Below, piece after piece: positions 59,508-64,000 of a stretch of 64,000 nt of DNA. The notes beneath the pieces are model-generated. The model was given only the letters and a program-made list of their open reading frames with translations. It searched no databases and was not told the DNA's origin. The stretch comes from Bacteroidales bacterium. Lineage in GTDB: Bacteria; Bacteroidota; Bacteroidia; Bacteroidales; PXBB01. The stretch spans positions 62,001 to 126,000 of the forward strand of contig JAQVVM010000002.1 of NCBI GenBank assembly GCA_028698995.1. Direction: 5' to 3'. Within the stretch, counting starts at the first letter, position 1, and every line of letters starts with the position of its first letter. A program made the position numbers and the translations under genes.

Positions 59508-59589
59508 TAGAAATGGCTTGTGTGAAGGAAAATAAATTTAAAATTTACAATGTGCGAAGCACTTACAATTTACAATAATTTGGAGCTAT
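59508..59589 (+). repeat. RHS-module entry repeat, copy 1
   Basis: 82 bp beginning TAGAAATGGCTTGTG and ending ATTTGGAGCTAT, non-coding, matching 63091-63180 at roughly 90% with one 7-bp and one 1-bp length difference. It contains a GTGC-GAA-GCAC mini-hairpin. It ends exactly where the orphan RHS tip module begins. Confidence 0.85.
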
Positions 59590-60424
59590 GAATAGAAACC
59601 AGACCACCCTCTATAAGTTCAACGGTAAAGAAAAAGATGAGGAAACAGGGTTGTACTATTATGGGGCAAGGTATTATACACCGGAGTTGAGTGTTTGGTT
59701 GAGTGTGGATCCCCAAAGTGATAATGCACCAAATTTTTCACCTTATTCATATTGTTTTCAAAATCCTGTTAAGTTAATTGATCCTGATGGTAAATGGCCA
59801 TGGGAAGCAAAGAATGTTAGAAATGCAAGGAAAGAAGCAAGGCGAACTGGTGGTGATTTTGATAGATGGAAAGGCGGAGATGGAAGAAATTGGGCTTCTG
59901 TTGATTATAGAACTGCAACTAATTATATTAGAAACCCACATGAAGAAGGAGGGGGGCTTGCAAAAGTATTTAAGCCAGAAGGTAAGAGTTGGGCAGAGCA
60001 TGTTAAAAAGTTTGATGAAGGGGGTGGTGCCGATGGAGCAAACATTGGAACAATAACAAAGCAAGATGTTACAGTTGGACTTGGAGTTGCAGGCACTATT
60101 GCTAGTTTGGGAATAGTTTTAACTGCTACTTCTGTATATTCAGCTGTTGTTGGAGGTATATCACTTTTTAACAACATTGATAATATCGGTACAAATTCAA
60201 ATGGTGAAAGTCTTTTACAACAAATTCCATCAGATAAAACAATTAAAGGCAATATAAAAATGGGAAAAGAAGCTGTGAGTATTTTTACCTTAGGATATGG
60301 CTTAAAAGACCCAGAAACCTTTAAGGATGCTTTTGGTTTAATAAGTACTGCTATAGATGCAACATCTATTAGGTATTCAACTAATAAGACAAATATTTTA
60401 TTGCAAAATGAAAATGGAAAGTAG
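59588..60424 (+). CDS. Orphan RHS tip with membrane-segment C-terminal domain
   Basis: The protein has 278 residues. After eight residues it opens at the RHS core end (YKFNGKEKDEETG at residue 9, YYYGARYYTPEL, then IDPDG near 65), i.e. only the last ~60 core residues. The tip (about 70-278) is unique and contains a hydrophobic stretch (about 158-192, VTVGLGVAGTIASLGIVL and following) that could insert in a membrane. There is no signal, no YD repeats and no delivery part, so alone it is unlikely to be exported. It is best read as a spare toxin cassette. Its end overlaps the next ORF by 17 bp. Confidence 0.75.
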   Translation: MNRNQTTLYKFNGKEKDEETGLYYYGARYYTPELSVWLSVDPQSDNAPNFSPYSYCFQNPVKLIDPDGKWPWEAKNVRNARKEARRTGGDFDRWKGGDGRNWASVDYRTATNYIRNPHEEGGGLAKVFKPEGKSWAEHVKKFDEGGGADGANIGTITKQDVTVGLGVAGTIASLGIVLTATSVYSAVVGGISLFNNIDNIGTNSNGESLLQQIPSDKTIKGNIKMGKEAVSIFTLGYGLKDPETFKDAFGLISTAIDATSIRYSTNKTNILLQNENGK

Positions 60425-60896
60425 TCTTAGGTTCAAATTTTCAAATGAAGAAAGTTTTTTTAATCTTTTCATAGCCTTATGTGTGTTATTCGGCATAATA
60501 TTAATATTTTTTCCGAAAGAACTTTTTAATTTTTGTGTCTTATTATTCGTATTTATCCTGTTTTTATATTTGATTTCACTTTTCTGGTTGAACTCATTTA
60601 TTTTTTCTGAAGATAAAGTCCTTATAACCTATTATACAAGATTTAGCAAGAGAAAAAAAAATATTTATTATTCAGAATTAATAAAAATTAAATATGTGCA
60701 TAAACTCGGGAAAGCAAATATTCCTTTATTTATAGTTAATAATGATATAAACTTTCCGTTTCCTTCCTGTTCATTCACAGGCTCAAATCAAGATAAAAAT
60801 AAAAGTTTTTTAAAATTTATAAATTCTAAAGGTATAAAAGTTGAAATAAATAGCGATTTTGAAAAGGATTATAATATTTTGAATGACCCGTTTTAG
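60408..60896 (+). CDS. Two-helix membrane protein, putative immunity to the preceding tip
   Basis: From the chosen ATG at 60408 the protein has 162 residues (open frame from 60357; M20 at 60414 also possible). Two membrane helices (about residues 20-60) precede a strand-rich cytoplasmic domain of PH-like appearance (VLITYYTRFSKRKKNIYYSELIKIKY). It overlaps the toxin-tip ORF by 17 bp. A membrane protein is a sensible immunity partner for a tip with membrane segments. Family unrecognised. Confidence 0.6.
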   Translation: MKMESSLRFKFSNEESFFNLFIALCVLFGIILIFFPKELFNFCVLLFVFILFLYLISLFWLNSFIFSEDKVLITYYTRFSKRKKNIYYSELIKIKYVHKLGKANIPLFIVNNDINFPFPSCSFTGSNQDKNKSFLKFINSKGIKVEINSDFEKDYNILNDPF

Positions 60897-60947
60897 AATA
60901 ACTTTGAAAACTCACACCTATGACCAATCACATACCCCTACAACCCT

Positions 60948-61775
60948 ATGGTAACAGAATATAAGTTTAACGGCAAAGAAAAAGATGAGGAAACAGGAAT
61001 GTACTATTATGGGGCTAGGTACTACCCGCCGGACTTGGGTATTTGGTTGAGTGTGGATCCGTTATCCGATAAATATCCGAGTATGTCTTCGTACTCATAT
61101 TGTGCGGGGAATCCGGTTTTATTAATAGATCCAACAGGAAATGGAGGAGAAGTGTCGAAAATACGAGATGCAAATGGACAGGTAACCGGTGTAAGGGTAT
61201 CAGCAACCGTATTTATTTACGGAGAAAAAGCAACAGATGGATTAGCATCAGAACTACAAGGGCAGATTAATAACCAATGGAATCAGTCTGGAACGATGAA
61301 TTATCAAGGAAAGGACTACAACGTACAATTTGACATTAAAGTACAAACTGTAAGTTATGATGAAGCATCAAGATTGGCAGACGATAATACAGACAGAACA
61401 AAAAACTTTTTAAGAGTGTTTGATACAGAGGATGGAGGTTTTGGCTCTAAGTTTTATGGTAACTCGGGTATGCTAAATCTTTCTCAGAATACTGAGAGAA
61501 AGGGTACTTCAGTAGCTCATGAAATAGGACACATGTTGGGTTTTAGAAGTAATAATACCGATGACAACACACATTTTTTTGACGCTAATCCTGATGGAAC
61601 AATCCCAATGATGTACGTGGGTCCTAATTCAAATAAAAGACAAGTTACAAGTCCAGATGTTGGCGGTCTAAATCTGTTTAATGGTTTATTTGGTTCTCCA
61701 AGACAATCAAAAATTATTGGAGAACAAAACAATAATAGAATTTTAAGGACTCAAGAGGAATTAAAAGGATATTAA
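60948..61775 (+). CDS. Orphan RHS tip with zinc metallopeptidase domain
   Basis: The protein has 275 residues. It opens in the RHS core end (YKFNGKEKDEETG at residue 5, YYYGARYYPPDL, DPTG near 62) and then switches to a unique domain containing HEIGHMLGF (H191, E192, H195). This is a zincin HExxH site. The metzincin third ligand position (201) is Ser; H208 (THFFD) could serve instead. The domain resembles Tox-MPTase-type polymorphic toxins. It has no secretion or shell part, so it is probably a silent cassette activated by recombination. The next gene starts 1 bp after its stop. Confidence 0.8.
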   Translation: MVTEYKFNGKEKDEETGMYYYGARYYPPDLGIWLSVDPLSDKYPSMSSYSYCAGNPVLLIDPTGNGGEVSKIRDANGQVTGVRVSATVFIYGEKATDGLASELQGQINNQWNQSGTMNYQGKDYNVQFDIKVQTVSYDEASRLADDNTDRTKNFLRVFDTEDGGFGSKFYGNSGMLNLSQNTERKGTSVAHEIGHMLGFRSNNTDDNTHFFDANPDGTIPMMYVGPNSNKRQVTSPDVGGLNLFNGLFGSPRQSKIIGEQNNNRILRTQEELKGY

Positions 61776-61776
61776 T

Positions 61777-62145
61777 ATGAGAATATTTTTAATAATATCA
61801 CTTGTTATTATTTATAGCTGTATTTACGGACAAGATAATAATACAGAATGCTTGAGTTTTTTCAAGAGATTCGAAGAACCATGGAAAGCTGATAGTCTCG
61901 GACAAAATGGTTTTAGAACTTTAGTTTATTTTTACTTTCTTGGGGATTGCAGAGAATGTAGCTTAAATGGACTAGATTGGGGAGAAGTTGAAAAAATTCT
62001 TGGAGTTCCTAATGAGGATTTTTTAAATTGTAAAAGATATTGGTTAGGTTTAGAAATTAATGGGACGCTTTGGTGGATAGCTTTAAGGTTAAATATTGAT
62101 GCAGACACAAACAAAATTGAGAGAACCTTTTTTGAGCACAGTTAA
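61777..62145 (+). CDS. Small exported protein, putative immunity to the metallopeptidase tip
   Basis: The protein has 122 residues. A signal peptide (about 1-18, ending IYGQ, with a possible lipobox-like YSCIYG) is followed by a small mixed domain with three Cys and many aromatics. No family was recognised. It starts 1 bp after the metallopeptidase-tip gene, so the two are co-translated. Position and size suggest a periplasmic inhibitor of the peptidase. Confidence 0.6.
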   Translation: MRIFLIISLVIIYSCIYGQDNNTECLSFFKRFEEPWKADSLGQNGFRTLVYFYFLGDCRECSLNGLDWGEVEKILGVPNEDFLNCKRYWLGLEINGTLWWIALRLNIDADTNKIERTFFEHS

Positions 62146-62353
62146 TGATAGTTTTTATGATACTTGCTTTTGTTGCCTATCCTAAAATAAACTATTCGAA
62201 TAATTATAGTTTGATTAGCTATACATTTTTACAGTGCCAATTGTTTAATTTTCCCTTTAGTAATAAAGGCATCTATCAGGGTTTTGATAACATTTTTATT
62301 GTTGGAGCTCGTTTTGTGTTCAAAAATCACTATTTTTGTATAAACTATTTATT

Positions 62354-62932
62354 GTGCAAAATCTTTACATAATAGCAGGTCCTAACGGTGCAGGTAAAAC
62401 AACAGCATCATTTACTGTACTTCCTGAAATGCTTAATTGTAAGGAATTTGTAAATGCAGATGAAATAGCCAAAGGGATTTCTCCTTTTCAGCCGGAAAGT
62501 GTGGCTATAGATGCCGGAAGAATATTTTTGAAAAGAATACAAGAGCTTATTAAACTTAAAAAAGATTTTGGATTTGAAACAACATTGTCAACAAAAAGCT
62601 ATGTTAATACCATCAGACAAGCAAAACTTACCGGATACAATATAACAATGGTTTTTTTCTGGCTCAACTCTCCCAAACTTGCTACTGAGAGGGTTAAGTC
62701 AAGAGTAGAAGCCGGAGGACATAATATACCTCAAGATGTTATAGCAAGACGGTACCTTAGTGGCATAAAAAATTTGTTCCATCTGTATATACCAATTTCA
62801 GATTATTGGATGGTTATTGATAATTCAAGTAATCCTTTTTGTTTGGTGGCTGATGGTAATTCTAATTTCAAAATAAATATTTACAAAAAAACAAAATGGG
62901 AAACCATAAAAGACATAATTTATGAAAAATAA
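62354..62932 (+). CDS. Zeta-toxin-like P-loop kinase
   Basis: From GTG at 62354 the protein has 192 residues (TTG at 62336 would add six). Walker A is GPNGAGKTT (K15). FVNADEIAKGISPF, GFETTLSTKSYV and FFWLNSPKLATERVKSRV match the zeta/COG4185 family. Zeta toxins phosphorylate UDP-N-acetylglucosamine and block cell wall synthesis, but many COG4185 proteins are uncharacterised. A TATTTTTG box (62331-62338) lies 16 bp before the GTG. It overlaps the following 53-residue ORF by 11 bp. It interrupts the RHS tip array and is not an RHS module itself. Confidence 0.8.
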   Translation: MQNLYIIAGPNGAGKTTASFTVLPEMLNCKEFVNADEIAKGISPFQPESVAIDAGRIFLKRIQELIKLKKDFGFETTLSTKSYVNTIRQAKLTGYNITMVFFWLNSPKLATERVKSRVEAGGHNIPQDVIARRYLSGIKNLFHLYIPISDYWMVIDNSSNPFCLVADGNSNFKINIYKKTKWETIKDIIYEK

Positions 62933-63083
62933 CAATTCTATTATTAGGTCAAAAGTGCTTAAAGGGCTTGAATTGGCATTTCAGAAATTGCTTCAACAAA
63001 AAGCAAATGAAGATAGTGAATTGGTTTATGAAGTCAACGGTAAGATTGTGCGAATCAAAGCCAAGAATATGATTAAGCAATAA
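62922..63083 (+). CDS. 53-residue protein overlapping the zeta-like gene, antitoxin candidate
   Basis: The ATG at 62922 lies inside the last codons of the zeta-like gene (11-bp overlap, different frame). The product is small and basic: helix GLELAFQKLLQQKANE, then strands ELVYEVNGKIVRIKAKNM. It could be a partner of the kinase, although zeta antitoxins are more often encoded upstream. It would usually be missed because of its length. Confidence 0.55.
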   Translation: MKNNNSIIRSKVLKGLELAFQKLLQQKANEDSELVYEVNGKIVRIKAKNMIKQ

Positions 63084-63090
63084 ATTGAAA

Positions 63091-63180
63091 TAGAAATGGC
63101 TTGTGGGAAGGCATATAAATTTTAAAATTTACAATGTGCAAAGCACTTACAATTTGAAATTTACAATAATTTGGAGCTAT
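63091..63180 (+). repeat. RHS-module entry repeat, copy 2
   Basis: 90 bp matching 59508-59589 (see that entry), again ending ATTTGGAGCTAT and again directly followed by an RHS core-end sequence. It has an extra GAAATTT relative to copy 1. Confidence 0.85.
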
Positions 63181-63974
63181 TACGGTGTGCAAGATATTAC
63201 ACACCAGAGTTGAGTATATGGTTATCCGTGGATCCTCTATCCGACAAATACCCCAGCATGAGCCCGTTTATGTATTGTGCGGGGAATCCGGTGAGGTTGA
63301 TTGATCCTAATGGGATGGAGATTGAGGGCATTGGAGATGGGATAAAAAACTTTTTTAAAGGCGTCGGTAATGTATTAAGTGGAAGACCTTGGGCTGCTAA
63401 ACATAAAACAAATCTAGGTAATAGGCAAAGTACAAACGATGTAATGAATGCAAGATTTCGTGAAGGAAATTTTATTGGGTGGGTTTCAGATTCATATTTG
63501 AATAATTTATCTACCAGAACCGATCCAACTTCTCAAAATTTACACAGCAGAATAACAAGTGAATTAACATATTGGTCTCCAGCACAAAGTCCGTTTTCAT
63601 ATGACTCTTATGCGGATGTTGTTAATCATTATGCAAGTGAACTTTCTAATACCACTTCAATGAAAGCACCAACTGTTAAAAAAACAGGGGAAGCCACTTT
63701 AACTTTTGCAGGTTTATCTCCTACCTATATATTTGATATTGAAAAGGGAAGAAAGCAATGGACACATAGTGGTTCACCATCTTTTGGCATTGTTAATTTT
63801 AGTTTCTCGCATAATAGCATTTTGAGTACGAATTTTTCAAGATTGCAGCCGCAATTTGGAAATGCAAATACACCACCTTTAGGTGCTCTTACAAACATTA
63901 ACGGAAGATTATATGACCCCAGTATTGTTGCGACACTTTTTAATTACAACCTTTCTGTACCAGTAGTAAGATAA
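63171..63974 (+). pseudogene. Orphan RHS tip, truncated and probably silent
   Basis: The open frame (267 codons from a TTG) enters the RHS core end only at ARYYTPELSIW (residue 7). Upstream, the DNA still encodes YYG but in another frame: relative to the sister modules there are 2 extra bases just before the ARYY codons (63181-63190). After DPNG (about residue 48) the tip is unique (about 50-267), glycine/serine-rich, with no recognised motif. Without an ATG, with a frame break and without a shell, it is best seen as an unexpressed cassette. The next ORF begins 6 bp later. Confidence 0.65.
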
Positions 63975-63980
63975 AAACAA

Positions 63981-64000
63981 ATGAATAAAGCAGTTATAAT
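63981..64000 (+). CDS. Start of the next gene, cut by the window end
   Basis: An ATG at 63981 opens a frame (MNKAVI) to the window edge. By analogy with the other modules it may be the immunity gene of the preceding tip. Too short to say more. Confidence 0.3.

Noticed and set aside
62145..62372. 75-codon hydrophobic ORF starting at the stop of the 122-residue protein
   Set aside because: Low-complexity, no recognisable domain, and it runs through the -7-like box and start region of the zeta-like gene. Its TAATG overlap is suggestive, so it is not fully excluded.

Overview
The window is an AT-rich bacterial chromosome segment that reads as Bacteroidota, probably class Bacteroidia. The evidence is gyrA divergent from clpC with a TPR gene after gyrA, twin proteins with a PorE-like domain order (TPR, PD40 propeller, carboxypeptidase-regulatory fold, OmpA), a DUF2279 protein, several upstream matches to the Bacteroidota -7 box TAnnTTTG, few Shine-Dalgarno-like sites, and RHS proteins with YD repeats. 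I cannot place it below class. No rRNA, tRNA, CRISPR array, transposase or integrase was recognised.

Layout. (1) 1-8253: a same-strand run of phosphorelay genes: a hybrid histidine kinase broken by one in-frame stop, a PAS protein whose receiver has lost its phosphoacceptor Asp, an intact hybrid kinase similar to the broken one, a REC-PAS-kinase, and a REC-PAS-LuxR regulator. (2) 8345-16297: a small membrane protein, then on the minus strand a CaiB-type CoA-transferase, an outer-membrane porin-like protein, a fused citrate-lyase gamma+beta (CitD-CitE) protein, the alpha subunit CitF, and an EF-G. (3) 16418-25324: a UbiA prenyltransferase, two PorE-like envelope proteins flanking a TPR protein, and valS with a perfect 12+12 bp inverted repeat directly before its start codon. 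(4) 25355-30275, minus strand: DUF2279, phosphohexomutase, an alpha/beta hydrolase lacking its nucleophile Ser, and a peptide-type solute-binding lipoprotein. (5) 30374-35568: a tight four-gene set of membrane protein, PP2C phosphatase, transmembrane Ser/Thr kinase and an MSGPK-type coiled-coil protein. (6) 35696-53324: mostly housekeeping genes: acyl-CoA ligase, a YncE-like lipoprotein, an exported nuclease, a TPR protein, gyrA, clpC, aat, an LpxL-like acyltransferase, an efflux adaptor, tsaB, ftcD and ftsE.

(7) 53220-64000 is the accessory region. The last 112 bp of ftsE is repeated (about 95% identical) 983 bp downstream, around a non-coding, hairpin-rich segment. Two glycosyltransferases follow on the minus strand. 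Only 3 bp separate them from a 5'-truncated RHS protein that ends in a JAMM/JAB-like toxin candidate. Downstream lie three orphan RHS tips, each restarting near the conserved RHS core end and carrying a different C-terminal domain (membrane-segment protein, HEIGH metallopeptidase, unknown), usually followed by a small putative immunity gene. A zeta-like kinase with an overlapping 53-residue ORF sits inside the array. An approximately 85-bp non-coding repeat marks the entry of two modules. The simplest reading is a toxin/immunity cassette reservoir in which the RHS core end provides homology for tip exchange. This is my best candidate for a notable system; the kinase-phosphatase-MSGPK set is second.
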